A DNA stretch of 64,000 bases from JAYRSJ01 sp041920215 (GCA_041920215.1 JAYRSJ010000005.1:1-64000), one strand, 5' to 3'. Counted from the stretch's first letter, positions 8,629-20,250 are shown. Notes: generated from the sequence alone by a model not told the origin. Translations and numbers: made by a program.

Positions 8629-10038
8629 GTGGACAATCAGGCATCCCCCCAGCCCAAGTCCCTTGTGAGTGCTGAATCCCTAGAGAGCCTGCTGCGCAGT
8701 GCGGCCGAGCAGGACGGTCCGTCCGGCATCAATCCGCATTTCGTCGATCACATGGTCGAGAGCGCAGGCTTGCACGAGATGCGGGCCAGCGAGGACATCG
8801 TTGCCGGCAACGGGGTGATGCTGCTGGCCAAGGGCGCGCGCATCGATGCCGGCATGCGCGAACGCCTGCTGCAGCACAAGCTGGTGCGGCCGCTGGAGCA
8901 ATGCGTCAGCATGGCCGATGGGGTCGGCGCCGAACGCCTGCTGGAGCTGGCCGATGGGCTGCTGGAGCGCCACCCGCTGCTGCAGGCCCTGATACCGCCG
9001 TCCCTGCGCAGCGAGCTGCGCCTGCAGCTGGGCCAGCTGCGGCTGAGCCCGGCGCTACAGTCCTTGCTGACCATGCTGGCCGATCTACCGGGCGAGCGCC
9101 TGGCCCATGCGGTGGGCGTGGCCCTGATCGCCCAGGCCCTGGCCCAGCATGTGCAACCCGGCAAGCCGGGGCTGCGCCGCCAGCTGGCGGTGGCCGGCCT
9201 GATGCACGATGTGGGCGAGCTCTATCTGGACCCCCGGCTGCTGCAGCGTGACACCGTGCTGCAGCCGGCGCAGTGGCGCCAGATCGCCAGCCATCCGGTC
9301 AGCGGCTACCGGGTGCTGGCCACGATGGACGGCGCCGGCGCCCTGGTGGCTGACGTGGTGCTGGCCCATCACGAGCGCCTGGACGGCTTCGGCTATCCGC
9401 GCGGCCTGGCCGAGCTGCAGTTCGTGCTGCCGGCCCAGCTGCTGGCCGCGGCCGAATGGCTGATGGGCCTGATCGAATCAGGGGTTGGGCCGCTGATGCG
9501 GGCCAGCGTGGCCTCGCGCCTGATCCCCGGCGAGTTCAGCCCGGCGGTGCTGGAGCCCATCTACGCGGCGATGCGCGGCAATAGCGAGATGGCCCAGTGG
9601 CTGGCGGCCCAGCCGGTGCAGCCCGAGGCCCTGGTGCAGCGCATCGAGGCCCTGGTCCAGCTGCTGCAGCGTTTCCGGGCTATGAGCGGCTGGCTGGAAT
9701 CGCGCATGGCCGAGTCCGGTCTGCAGCTGCGCCTGGTGCTGGCGCGTGCCCAGCTGCGCCTGGGCCGCTTGCAGACCTCCTTCTCCAGCACCGGCCTGGA
9801 CGCGCTGGACCGGGCGCAGCTGCTGGCCGATCTGCGCTCGCAGGCCGAGGCGCGCACCTGCCAGGAGCTGAGCGCGCTGCTGGACGAGTTTGCCTGGCGC
9901 CTGCGCGAGCTGGCCCGTGACGGCCTGCTGCGCGCCAGCCTGCTGGGCGAGGCCGACCAGGCGCTGATGCAGGCGCTGCTGGACCGGCTGCATGGCCTGG
10001 AGCAGGCGCCGCTGGAGGGCCGCACCGCGCTGGTCTGA
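8629..10038 (+). CDS. HD-GYP domain protein (putative c-di-GMP phosphodiesterase)
   Basis: 469 residues; the annotated start is GTG at 8629, with only a weak ribosome site, so the start is less sure. The HD-GYP domain spans ~140-290: His-Asp in MHDVGE (193-194), the downstream His in SHPVSGY, HHE at 247-249 and GYP at 255-257. These are the family motifs for hydrolysing c-di-GMP. Two normally conserved positions differ: HDxGK reads HDVGE, and the later aaD motif reads AAEWLMG, so activity may be altered. The N-terminus carries a DUF3391-like stretch (LLAKGARIDAGMRERLL). The C-terminal ~150 residues are helical, coiled-coil-like and unassigned. Position after the MshEN ATPase suggests local control of the nucleotide that the ATPase would sense. 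Confidence 0.8.
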   Translation: MDNQASPQPKSLVSAESLESLLRSAAEQDGPSGINPHFVDHMVESAGLHEMRASEDIVAGNGVMLLAKGARIDAGMRERLLQHKLVRPLEQCVSMADGVGAERLLELADGLLERHPLLQALIPPSLRSELRLQLGQLRLSPALQSLLTMLADLPGERLAHAVGVALIAQALAQHVQPGKPGLRRQLAVAGLMHDVGELYLDPRLLQRDTVLQPAQWRQIASHPVSGYRVLATMDGAGALVADVVLAHHERLDGFGYPRGLAELQFVLPAQLLAAAEWLMGLIESGVGPLMRASVASRLIPGEFSPAVLEPIYAAMRGNSEMAQWLAAQPVQPEALVQRIEALVQLLQRFRAMSGWLESRMAESGLQLRLVLARAQLRLGRLQTSFSSTGLDALDRAQLLADLRSQAEARTCQELSALLDEFAWRLRELARDGLLRASLLGEADQALMQALLDRLHGLEQAPLEGRTALV

Positions 10039-10054
10039 GGCACGCGGCGGGCGC

Positions 10055-10074
10055 GCGCGGGCCTGCGCCCGCGC
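10055..10074. terminator. GC-only hairpin between convergent genes
   Basis: GCGCGGGC, loop CTGC, GCCCGCGC: an 8 bp all-GC stem in the 41 bp between the HD-GYP stop (10038) and the stop of the molybdenum hydroxylase gene (10080). It has no T-run on either side, so it is a possible bidirectional transcription brake rather than a classic intrinsic terminator. Confidence 0.4.
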
Positions 10075-10079
10075 CCCGC

Positions 10080-12224
10080 TCAGGCCGTCTTCTTCAGCGC
10101 CGCCGTGTCGATCGGCAGGCTGCGGATGCGCTGGCCGGTGGCGGCGAAGATCGCATTGCAGACGGCCGGCGCGATCGGCGGGGTGCCGGGCTCGCCGATG
10201 CCGCCGGGGGCCTCCTGGCTGGGCAGGATGTGAACCTCGACCTGGGGCATCTCGCTGAGACGCAGCACCGGATAGTCGTGGAAATTGCCCTGCTCGACCC
10301 GGCCGTCCTTGTAGCTGATGCGACCGTACAGCGCCGCGCTCAGCCCGTAGACGATGCCGCCCTCGATCTGGCGGGCGATGGTCATCGGATTGACCGTCTG
10401 GCCGCAGTCGATCGCGGCCACCACCCGGTGCACCCGCGGCGTGCCGTCGGCCGCCACCGAGACCTCGGCCACCTCGGCCACATAGCTGCCGAAGCTCTCG
10501 GCCACCGCGATGCCGCGGAAGCGGCCCTTGGGGGCCGGCTTGCCCCAGCCGGCCTTGGCGGCCGCCGCCTGCAGCACCGCGCGATGGCGCGGCTTGTCGG
10601 CCAGCAGGGCCAGGCGATAGGCCAACGGATCGGCCTTGGCCGCATGGGCCAGCTCGTCGACGAAGCTCTCCAGGAAGAAGGCATTCTGCGAATGGCCCAC
10701 CGAGCGCCAGAACCAGACCTGCGGGCCCGGCTCGGCGCGGCCGTAGGCGATGCGCTGGTTGGGGATCGCGTAGGGCTGGTCGGCGATGCCCTCGACCGCC
10801 ATCGCGTCGACGCCGCTGTCCGGCAGCTTCATAAAGCCCGAGCCGGCCATGATGGAGGGCGCGGCGATATCGGCGCGCAGGGCCTGCGGCTGGCCCTTGT
10901 CGTCCAGCGCGGCGGCGAAATTGACCCGTGCCGCCGGCCGGTAGTAGCCGGCGGCCATATCGTCCTCACGGGTGTAGATCAGCTTGACCGGCCGGCCGCT
11001 GAGCTTGGACAGCAGCGTGGCGTCGATCGTGAAGTCGGGCGCGAAGCGGCGGCCGAAGCCCCCGCCCAGCAGCAGGGTGTTGACCTTGACCTTGGCCGGC
11101 GTGACCTGGGCCACCTGGCCGAGGATGCCTTGCGATGGCCCCTGGCTCTGCGTGCCGGCCCAGATGCTGACCTCGTCCCCCTTGACCCAGGCCAGGCAGT
11201 TCATCGGCTCCATGCAGGCATGGGCCAGATAGGGCACCTCGTAGCTGGCGTCCAGGGCGCTTGCGGCATTGGCCGTCGCGTCGCTGACATTGCCCTGGTC
11301 CACCGCGATCGCCGCGGCATTGTCGGCCGCGGTACTCAGCAGGCCGCTGATCGCCGCCGCATCGAGGCCGGCCTGCTCACCCATCTCCCATTGCAGGGCC
11401 AGCGCATCGCGGCCCTTCTTGGCCGCCCAGTAGCCCTCGGCCAGCACCGCCACCCCATGCGGGATCGCGATCACCTGGACCACGCCCTTGACCGCGCGTG
11501 CGGCCGCCTCGTCATAGCTCCTGGGCTTGATGCCCGGCAGCGGTGCGCGTGCCATCACTGCCACCAGCATGCCCTCGACCTGGGCGTCGATGCCGAACTT
11601 GGCCGTGCCATTGATCTTGGCGGCCGAGTCCAGGCGCCGGGTCGGCTTGCCCAGGATCTTGAAATCCTTGCTGGCCTTCAGCGTGGGCTGGGTCGGCACC
11701 GGCTGGCGTGCGGCGGCCTCCACCAGCGCGCCATAGGCCAGCTTCTTGCCGCCTGCGCCCAGCACATGGCCGCGCTCGGTGCGCAGCGTCTCGGCGGCCA
11801 CGCCCCATTGCTGGGCCGCGGCGGCCAGCAGCATCTGGCGTGCCGCCGCGCCGGCCCGGCGCACCGGCAGCCAATGCGCCCGCACCGTGGTCGAGCCGCC
11901 GGTGGCCTGCATGCCGAACATCGGGTTGTTATAGGCCTGGTCCACCGGGGCCTGCTCGACGCCCACCAGCTTCCAGTCGGCGTCCAGTTCCTCGGCCACC
12001 AGCATCGGTATCGCGGTCAGCACGCCCTGGCCCATCTCGGCCGAGCCGCAGATCACGGTGACCCGGTTGTCGGGCGTGATGCGCAGCCAGGCATTGGGCG
12101 CGAAGGTATTGCTCTGCTGCGCCCGGGCCGGGCGACCGGCCAGAGGCAATGCGAAGGCGATGCTCAGCGCGGCGCCGCTCTTGAGCAGCGCGCGGCGCTG
12201 CAGCGTGATCTGTGTGTCGCTCAT
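10080..12224 (-). CDS. Molybdopterin-binding large subunit of a xanthine dehydrogenase-family aldehyde/N-heterocycle hydroxylase
   Basis: 714 residues; GGGAGC precedes the ATG. The N-terminus is a twin-arginine signal (LQRRALLKSGAA, R10-R11), so the folded holoenzyme goes to the periplasm. Family motifs include SAEMGQGVLTAIP, MFGMQATGGSTTVR, LLGGGFGRRF, FWRSVGHSQNAFFLESF and the active-site Glu region GGIGEPGTPP near the C-terminus. Single-chain TAT-exported members with an unfused 2Fe-2S partner are the isoquinoline 1-oxidoreductase beta / aldehyde oxidoreductase type. It would hydroxylate an aldehyde or N-heteroaromatic using Mo-cytosine-dinucleotide-type cofactor and pass electrons through the small subunit. 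It lies 12 bp after the 2Fe-2S gene in one operon. No cytochrome c subunit is adjacent, so the electron acceptor is unknown. Confidence 0.88.
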   Translation of the reverse strand: MSDTQITLQRRALLKSGAALSIAFALPLAGRPARAQQSNTFAPNAWLRITPDNRVTVICGSAEMGQGVLTAIPMLVAEELDADWKLVGVEQAPVDQAYNNPMFGMQATGGSTTVRAHWLPVRRAGAAARQMLLAAAAQQWGVAAETLRTERGHVLGAGGKKLAYGALVEAAARQPVPTQPTLKASKDFKILGKPTRRLDSAAKINGTAKFGIDAQVEGMLVAVMARAPLPGIKPRSYDEAAARAVKGVVQVIAIPHGVAVLAEGYWAAKKGRDALALQWEMGEQAGLDAAAISGLLSTAADNAAAIAVDQGNVSDATANAASALDASYEVPYLAHACMEPMNCLAWVKGDEVSIWAGTQSQGPSQGILGQVAQVTPAKVKVNTLLLGGGFGRRFAPDFTIDATLLSKLSGRPVKLIYTREDDMAAGYYRPAARVNFAAALDDKGQPQALRADIAAPSIMAGSGFMKLPDSGVDAMAVEGIADQPYAIPNQRIAYGRAEPGPQVWFWRSVGHSQNAFFLESFVDELAHAAKADPLAYRLALLADKPRHRAVLQAAAAKAGWGKPAPKGRFRGIAVAESFGSYVAEVAEVSVAADGTPRVHRVVAAIDCGQTVNPMTIARQIEGGIVYGLSAALYGRISYKDGRVEQGNFHDYPVLRLSEMPQVEVHILPSQEAPGGIGEPGTPPIAPAVCNAIFAATGQRIRSLPIDTAALKKTA

Positions 12225-12236
12225 CGTGATGCTCCC

Positions 12237-12707
12237 TCAGGCCTTGCCGGCCAGGCTGCCGGCAGCATCCTTGATGGCGGCGCGGATCTGGTTATAGGTG
12301 CCACAGCGGCAGAGATTGCCGCTCATTGCGGCATCGATGTCGGCGTCGCTGGGGGCTTTCTTGCTGGCCAGCAGCGCGCAGGCGCTCATGATCTGGCCGC
12401 TCTGGCAGTAGCCGCACTGCGGCACGTCCAGCTTCAGCCAGGCCTGCTGCACCGCCCGGCCGGTCTTGCTGCTGCCCACGCCCTCGATGGTGGTGACCTT
12501 CTTGCCGGCGGCGGCCGACAGCGGGGTCGAGCAGCTGCGCACCGGCTGGCCGTCCAGATGCACGGTGCAGGCCCCGCACAGGGCCATGCCGCAGCCGAAC
12601 TTGGTGCCGGTCAGCTGCAGGTCCTCGCGCAAGGCCCATAGCAGGGGCTCATCGGGGTCGGCGTCCAGCGTCACTGGCTTGCCGTTGACGTTCAGCTTGA
12701 TGTCCAT
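12237..12707 (-). CDS. (2Fe-2S)-binding small subunit of the molybdenum hydroxylase
   Basis: 156 residues from the ATG at 12707, chosen because AGGAGC sits just upstream and the sequence then begins like the family (MDIKLNVNGK). An N-terminal plant-type ferredoxin fold carries the first cluster ligands in CGMALCGACTVHLDG with a later Cys in VRSC. The C-terminal helical domain carries the second cluster in CGYCQSGQIMSAC and GNLCRCGTY. It is the electron-transfer subunit for the adjacent large subunit and is normally co-exported with it because it has no signal peptide of its own. First gene of the two-gene operon. Length is typical for the IorA / CoxS-like family. Confidence 0.92.
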   Translation of the reverse strand: MDIKLNVNGKPVTLDADPDEPLLWALREDLQLTGTKFGCGMALCGACTVHLDGQPVRSCSTPLSAAAGKKVTTIEGVGSSKTGRAVQQAWLKLDVPQCGYCQSGQIMSACALLASKKAPSDADIDAAMSGNLCRCGTYNQIRAAIKDAAGSLAGKA

Positions 12708-12797
12708 GGGGGCCGCTCCTGGTTTGGGCTTGGTCTTGAGAGGGATCAATATCGGATCGCCGCGAAGCCTACACCGAGACGCGCCGGGCTGCACAAG

Positions 12798-15554
<2,757 letters not shown>

Positions 15555-17249
15555 TCAAAGCCCCAGCAGCAGCAGGCCCAGCGGCAGCAGCCAGAGCCAG
15601 GGTGGCTGCGGCACCTCGATCAGCTGGGTGCCGCCCCAGGGGCCGGCCTGACCATGGACGTCGATGCTGCGCAGGCGCAGGAAGTGCCGGCCGGCAGCCG
15701 GGCGCGGCAGGCGCAGCTGCGGCTCGGCCGCATCGAACTCGCGCAGGCCCTGGCTGAAGGCGGCGTCGTCGGCCAGCTGCAGCTGATAGCGCATGCCCGG
15801 CTCGGCGCGCCAGCGCAGCTGCAGCTGCTGCTCGCCCAGGGCCGGCGGCTCCAGCGCCGGGCTGGGCGGCAGGGCGCGCAGCGTGAAGGTTTGCACATCG
15901 CCCCAAGGGCCGGGGTCCGCGCTGCCATCGGCCGCGCGGCCGAGGCTGCGCAAGCGCCAGTGATAGCGGCCCGGCGCCAGGCTCAGCGGCAGCTCGGCGG
16001 CGCTGATTTCGCGGTCCAGCAGGGGCTGGGCCAGGTCCGCATCAGCGCCCAGCTGCAGGCGATAGCCCTGGCTGGCGGCCAGCACCTGGGCCCAGGCCAG
16101 GCGCAGCGACTCGCCATAGATCACCGCGGCGGCGGCCGGGGCCTGGATCAGCGGCGGCTCGGGGCGGGCCTTGACGGTCAGTGCGGCCTCGGCGTCAAGG
16201 CCTTCCAGCCCGTCGGTGGCGATCGCGCGCAGACGCAGGCGGTAGGCGCCATCGGGCAGGTCGTCGGCGATCAGCCAGGGCGGGCCGGCCAGCTGCTGGT
16301 CCAGCAGCGGCAGCTCGGGCCGCTCCGCCGCGAAGAGCTGGGCCCGGTAGGCGCTGGCGCCGGCCTGGGTCGCGAAGTCCAGGCGCAGCGGCAGCCGCTG
16401 CTGCAAGGTCTGCAGCGGGCGCAGATCGGGCGCGGCGGGCAGGGCGCGCAGCTGCGGCGGGGCACCGGCGGCCGCGCTGCTGCTGGCCAGCGCGCCATAG
16501 CCGGCCGGTATGGCCAGCTCGCCGCGCGCCAGCTCGGCCGCCACCAGGCCGCGGCTGACCTGGGCGCGGCTGCCGCGCGCATCGCTTTGCACCCTGAACT
16601 CGGTGCCGCGCACGCCCAGATTGAGGCGCGGCGCGCGCACCTGGTAGCGGGCGGCGGCCTGCCCATCGGGCCTGACGCTGTTCTCTATGCCGCCCTGGTC
16701 CAGCTGCAGCTGGGTCAGGTGCAGGCCGCTGCGGCCCAGGCGCAGCAGCTGGGCCAGCCTGACCCGGCTGTCGGGGTTGATCAGCAGGCGGGATCCGTCG
16801 GCAAAGCGCAGGCTGGCGCTGCTGCCGGCGCCGGTGATCAGCAGGTCGCCGGCATGCAGTTCGCTGCCGGCGGCCAGGGCCTGGGCCGGGCCGCTGCCCC
16901 GCTGCAGCTTCACCTCGCCCTGGATGAACAGCGCCTGCGCCACCGCAGCCTCGCGATGCAGCCAGGCCAGCGGCAGGCGCAGGACGCCACCGGGCGGCAG
17001 GCGCAGCGGGTCGGCCACCTTGTTGAGCCGCTGCAGATCGCGCCAGCTGCGGCCGGGCGCCAGATAGGCGGCGGTCAGCTCGATCAGGGTATCGCCGGGG
17101 CGGATGCGGTAGTGCCAGTCGGCTTGGGTGGGCTGGGCCGGCTGGGCAGCGGGGGCGGCGGGGGCGGCCCGGGCCGCCGGAGGCAGCAGGGCAAATAGCA
17201 GCCACAGGGCCGGCAGCCAGGGTCTGACAAGGCATTGCTTCGGGACCAT
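15555..17249 (-). CDS. Exported LysM-FecR domain protein with C-terminal membrane anchor
   Basis: 564 residues from the ATG at 17249, chosen for its AGGAAGG ribosome site and for the signal peptide that follows directly. After the signal peptide there is a LysM motif (WHYRIRPGDTLIELTAAYL, ~50-95), a FecR domain (~115-230, with LLITGAGSSASLRFADGSRL and LGVRGTEFRV) and then two or three fibronectin-like repeats ending in SLRLAWAQ-type strands. It ends with PPWLWLLPLGLLLLGL, a membrane anchor with nothing after it. In this family the FecR domain acts as a periplasmic signalling partner. The adjacent CHASE2 kinase, whose gene follows with no gap, is its likely partner: the protein may report cell-wall state, since LysM binds peptidoglycan. 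Partnership is inference from gene fusion-like adjacency. Confidence 0.83.
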   Translation of the reverse strand: MVPKQCLVRPWLPALWLLFALLPPAARAAPAAPAAQPAQPTQADWHYRIRPGDTLIELTAAYLAPGRSWRDLQRLNKVADPLRLPPGGVLRLPLAWLHREAAVAQALFIQGEVKLQRGSGPAQALAAGSELHAGDLLITGAGSSASLRFADGSRLLINPDSRVRLAQLLRLGRSGLHLTQLQLDQGGIENSVRPDGQAAARYQVRAPRLNLGVRGTEFRVQSDARGSRAQVSRGLVAAELARGELAIPAGYGALASSSAAAGAPPQLRALPAAPDLRPLQTLQQRLPLRLDFATQAGASAYRAQLFAAERPELPLLDQQLAGPPWLIADDLPDGAYRLRLRAIATDGLEGLDAEAALTVKARPEPPLIQAPAAAAVIYGESLRLAWAQVLAASQGYRLQLGADADLAQPLLDREISAAELPLSLAPGRYHWRLRSLGRAADGSADPGPWGDVQTFTLRALPPSPALEPPALGEQQLQLRWRAEPGMRYQLQLADDAAFSQGLREFDAAEPQLRLPRPAAGRHFLRLRSIDVHGQAGPWGGTQLIEVPQPPWLWLLPLGLLLLGL

Positions 17250-17345
17250 CGCACCCTTCCTGGAGCCTTTGCCGGCCCCTGCGCGGGATGGTAGCGAATG
17301 CCTGAGCCGTCCGGTCGCGGACATTCCCGCGTCCAGGGGCCGGCT

Positions 17346-17720
17346 TCAGTCGTCGATCTGCCAGCGGTGCTGGCAGTGGCGGCAGCGCACGGTCAGCTGG
17401 CGCGGGCGCTCCTGCTCCATATCGAAGCGGGCATAGGTCTGGCAGGCCGGGCATTGCGCCTGATGGGCCATGGCCTCGGCATGCATCAGCAGGAACAGAT
17501 AGCGGCGCAGCGACCAGATGCCCACCGCGCCGCACAGCGCGATGCTGGCCAGGTCCATCAGCTTGTCGGCCAGGCCATGGAAGCTGAACAGGCCTTCGAA
17601 GGCGGCCAGCAGGCCCACGCTGCTGAGAAAGGCCAGCACCAGATGGCCATGACCCTGCAGCAGCTCGCGCTCGTACCATTTGCGAAAGCCATGCTTGCGT
17701 ATGCCTTCGGCGAGCTTCAT
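17346..17720 (-). CDS. Small membrane protein with C-terminal zinc ribbon
   Basis: 124 residues from the ATG at 17720, preceded by GGAGGGG. The N-terminal ~20 residues are basic and helical (KHGFRKWYEREL). Two membrane segments follow (HLVLAFLSSVGLLAAFEGLF and LMDLASIALCGAVGIW). The C-terminus has a CPAC and CRHC pair, a zinc-ribbon arrangement facing the cytoplasm. I do not recognise a named family. It lies between the UbiB-like gene and the LysM-FecR gene on the same strand. The 96 bp gap to the next gene contains no clear terminator, so co-transcription is possible. Confidence 0.65.
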   Translation of the reverse strand: MKLAEGIRKHGFRKWYERELLQGHGHLVLAFLSSVGLLAAFEGLFSFHGLADKLMDLASIALCGAVGIWSLRRYLFLLMHAEAMAHQAQCPACQTYARFDMEQERPRQLTVRCRHCQHRWQIDD

Positions 17721-17778
17721 CGGCCCCTCCTTGCGCGAGCGGCGATGGTGGCATGGATGGGCGGGCGGCGCCAGCCGC

Positions 17779-19479
17779 TCAGCGTTCGTCCTCGTCGTGG
17801 CGGCCGCTGCGCCAGATCGAGCGCAGCAGCCAGACGCCGCCCAGCGTGGCGCCGGCAAAGCCCAGCAGACCGAAGGCCGGCAGGCCGAAGAGCTGGGGAC
17901 CGCCGCTGACCGTCATCGCGATCGAGGAGCCGATGATCAGCGCGGCGATGATCAGCGCCATGGCCAGGCGGTTGGCAGCGCGGTCGATCTGGTCGCCGAC
18001 CCGGCGCAGATGGGCCAGTTCCAGGCCGATATGCAGGCGACCGCGGCGCGCATTGCGCAGCAGCCGGCCCAGGTCCTGCGGCAGCTGCTCCAGCGTGGCC
18101 GCCCCCTGGCGCAGCGTCAGCCAGGCCTGGCGCAGCAGCGCGCGCGGCCGGTAGCGGGCCCGCAGCAGCTGCTGCAGCAGCGGCAGGGCCTCGCCGGCCA
18201 TATGGAAGCCGGGGTCCAGGCCGCGGCCCATGCCCTCCAGCGAGATGAAAGCCTTGATCAGCAGGGCCAGATCGGCCGGCAGCGCGAGCCGGTGCTCGCG
18301 CAGGATGGTGGTCACATCGACCAGCATCTGGCCCAGGCTCAGCTGGGCAAGCGCGACGCCGTGGTACTGGTCGACGAAGGCCTCGATCTCGGCCTCGAGC
18401 TGATCCAGGTGGATGCCGCCCTCGTCGCCGGTCCAGTCCAGCAGCACATCGGCCACCTGCTGGGGGCGGCGCTCCACCAGGCCCAGCAACAGGCGCAGCA
18501 GATCCTCGCGACGGCGCACCGAGAGCCGGCCCACCATGCCGAAGTCGATGAAGGCGATGCGGTTGCCGGGCAGGTAGAAGACATTGCCGGGATGCGGATC
18601 GGCATGGAAGAAGCCGTCCTCGACGATCATCTTCAGCACTGCATGGGCGCCGCGGCGCGCCAGCAGGCTGCGGTCGTAGCCCTCGGCCGGCGTCAGGCTG
18701 GCCAGATCGCTGCCGCTGATGCCCTGGATGAAATCCTGCACATTGAGGCGCTGGCCGCTGTGGGCCCAGTGCACCTGGGGGATCACGATATCGGGCAGCG
18801 TGGCCAGATTGGCGGCGATGCGCTCGGCATTGCGGCATTCGCCGGCCAGGTCCAGCTCGCGGCGCAGCGAGCGGGCGAACTCGCGCACCAGCTGCTGCGG
18901 CCGGTAGGGCTTGAGGGCCGGCAGCTGGGCCTCGGCCAGCGCGGCCAGACGCTGCAGCAGGCGCAGATCGGCCTCGATGCGGGTGCTGATGCCGGGCCGG
19001 CGTATCTTGACCACGACCTCGCGGCCGTCCTTGAGGCGGGCACGGTGCACCTGGGCGATGGAGGCGGCCGCCAGCGGTTCGGGCTCGAAGTGGGCGAAGA
19101 CCTCCTCGGGCTCACCGCCCAGGTCCTCGCGCAGCTGCTCGCGCAAGGCCTCCAGCGGCAGCGCCGGCACCTGGCTGTGCAGCTTCTCGAACTCGGCGAT
19201 CCAGTCGGGCTCGAAGAGGTCGGCCCGGCCGGCCAGGATCTGGCCCAGCTTGACGAAGGTCGGCCCTAGCTCCTCCAGCGCCAGCCGCACCTGGGTGGGC
19301 GGCGCCAGCCGGGCCAGATCGGCCACATGGTCCCAGTGCAGGCGCTGGCCGGCGGCCTCCAGGGTGTCGGCCAGGCCCAGGCGGCGCACGCTGTCGCCGA
19401 AGCCGTGGCGTATCAGCACGCCGAGGATTTCGCGCAGCCGACCCAGATCCCGCGCCGTGCCCATTGTCTCCATCACCAT
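17779..19479 (-). CDS. ABC1/UbiB-family kinase-like membrane protein
   Basis: 566 residues from the ATG at 19479; upstream open frame is shadow of the TetR gene. Family motifs: FVKLGQILAGRADL (KxGQ motif, ~80-95), the Ala-rich nucleotide loop AAASIAQVHRA, VVVKIRRPG with the ATP-contacting Lys, FFHADPHPGN (catalytic loop) and FIDFGMVG (metal-binding Asp). Two hydrophobic segments at the C-terminus (LAMALIIAALIIGSSIAM and FGLLGFAGATLGGVWLL) anchor it in the inner membrane, as in E. coli UbiB. These ATPases/kinases support ubiquinone biosynthesis or lipid handling. Whether this is the genuine UbiB or one of the paralogues cannot be decided: no ubiE or ubiJ is adjacent, which favours a paralogue. 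It starts 20 bp after the TetR gene stop. Confidence 0.88.
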   Translation of the reverse strand: MVMETMGTARDLGRLREILGVLIRHGFGDSVRRLGLADTLEAAGQRLHWDHVADLARLAPPTQVRLALEELGPTFVKLGQILAGRADLFEPDWIAEFEKLHSQVPALPLEALREQLREDLGGEPEEVFAHFEPEPLAAASIAQVHRARLKDGREVVVKIRRPGISTRIEADLRLLQRLAALAEAQLPALKPYRPQQLVREFARSLRRELDLAGECRNAERIAANLATLPDIVIPQVHWAHSGQRLNVQDFIQGISGSDLASLTPAEGYDRSLLARRGAHAVLKMIVEDGFFHADPHPGNVFYLPGNRIAFIDFGMVGRLSVRRREDLLRLLLGLVERRPQQVADVLLDWTGDEGGIHLDQLEAEIEAFVDQYHGVALAQLSLGQMLVDVTTILREHRLALPADLALLIKAFISLEGMGRGLDPGFHMAGEALPLLQQLLRARYRPRALLRQAWLTLRQGAATLEQLPQDLGRLLRNARRGRLHIGLELAHLRRVGDQIDRAANRLAMALIIAALIIGSSIAMTVSGGPQLFGLPAFGLLGFAGATLGGVWLLRSIWRSGRHDEDER

Positions 19480-19499
19480 GGGCCAGATGATAGGGGCGC

Positions 19500-20207
19500 T
19501 CAGCTGCGCGCCAGCGCCTCGCGCAGCTCGCTGCGCAGCTGGCGCAGCTGTGCCAGCTCGCGATCGGGTGCCTGCAGTGCGGGCCACAGCAGGGCCACCA
19601 GATCGCGGGCGCTCTGATCCACATCGATCTGGCGCCGAGCGATCACCACCTCCCACAGCATGTGCTCCATAGGCCCGAAGACCAGCGAGCGCAGCAGTCG
19701 CAGCGGCACGTCCTTGCGCACCTCGCCGCTGGCCTGGCCGCGGGCCAGCAGGTCCATCAGCGGCGCGGTGTAGCGGCGCTGCAGCTCGATGAAGGCCTCG
19801 CCGAACTCGGAGTTCCAGTCGGCCTCGCGCTTGCGGCCCTCCGAGAGCACCAGCTCGCACAGGCCGGTGCCCTGGATCAGGAAGAGGCGCAGATGGGTGT
19901 GGACGACGAACTCCAGCTGCTCGCGGGTGCTGGCCTGGCGCGGCAGGCCCTGCTCGATCGCGCCGATGATCTCGTCATACCAGTCGCTGATGACCCGCAT
20001 GCACAGCTCGCGCTTGCTGCGGAAATAGGTGAAGACGGTGGCCTCGGAGATGCCCAGCTGGCGGGCGATCTCGGTGGTGGTGCTGCGCTCGTAGCCCAGG
20101 CCGGCGAAGACCGCGCGACCGACCCGCAGAATGTCCCGCACCCGCTGCTCGGACTTGGCGCTGGCCGGCGCGCGGCGCTGGACGGGCAGGGGGTTGGGCG
20201 GGCTCAT
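19500..20207 (-). CDS. TetR-family transcriptional regulator, divergent from leucine/biotin operon
   Basis: 235 residues. The N-terminal helix-turn-helix occurs at ~40-70 (TTTEIARQLGISEATVFTYFRSKREL), the TetR signature. The ligand domain follows with no special motif. It is transcribed divergently from liuB with 172 bp between the start codons. That gap contains two matching palindromes of form TTGAG-N5-CTCAR, the natural candidates for its binding sites. One overlaps a possible -35 element of its own promoter, suggesting autorepression. The likely ligand is an acyl-CoA of leucine breakdown or a fatty acyl-CoA, but that is inference from context. There is no strong ribosome site before the ATG, and the predicted -10 element is only a few bases upstream, so a leaderless mRNA is possible. 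Confidence 0.88.
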   Translation of the reverse strand: MSPPNPLPVQRRAPASAKSEQRVRDILRVGRAVFAGLGYERSTTTEIARQLGISEATVFTYFRSKRELCMRVISDWYDEIIGAIEQGLPRQASTREQLEFVVHTHLRLFLIQGTGLCELVLSEGRKREADWNSEFGEAFIELQRRYTAPLMDLLARGQASGEVRKDVPLRLLRSLVFGPMEHMLWEVVIARRQIDVDQSARDLVALLWPALQAPDRELAQLRQLRSELREALARS

Positions 20208-20229
20208 GGCGCTTGATTCTGCGTAATTT

Positions 20230-20244
20230 TTGAGTAAAGCTCAA
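20230..20244. promoter_or_regulatory. Candidate TetR operator 1 (TTGAG-N5-CTCAA)
   Basis: TTGAGTAAAGCTCAA is a perfect inverted repeat with 5 bp arms and a 5 bp spacer. It lies just upstream of the predicted liuB promoter and overlaps the predicted -35 element (GCTCAA, read on the minus strand as TTGAGC at 20239-20244) of the regulator gene. The same arms recur at 20318-20332. Confidence 0.5.
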
Positions 20245-20250
20245 GTCTGC

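Noticed and set aside
10230..12641. An 803-codon plus-strand frame opposite the molybdenum hydroxylase
   Set aside because: Both hydroxylase subunits show clear cofactor motifs on the minus strand; the opposite frame crosses their gene boundary.
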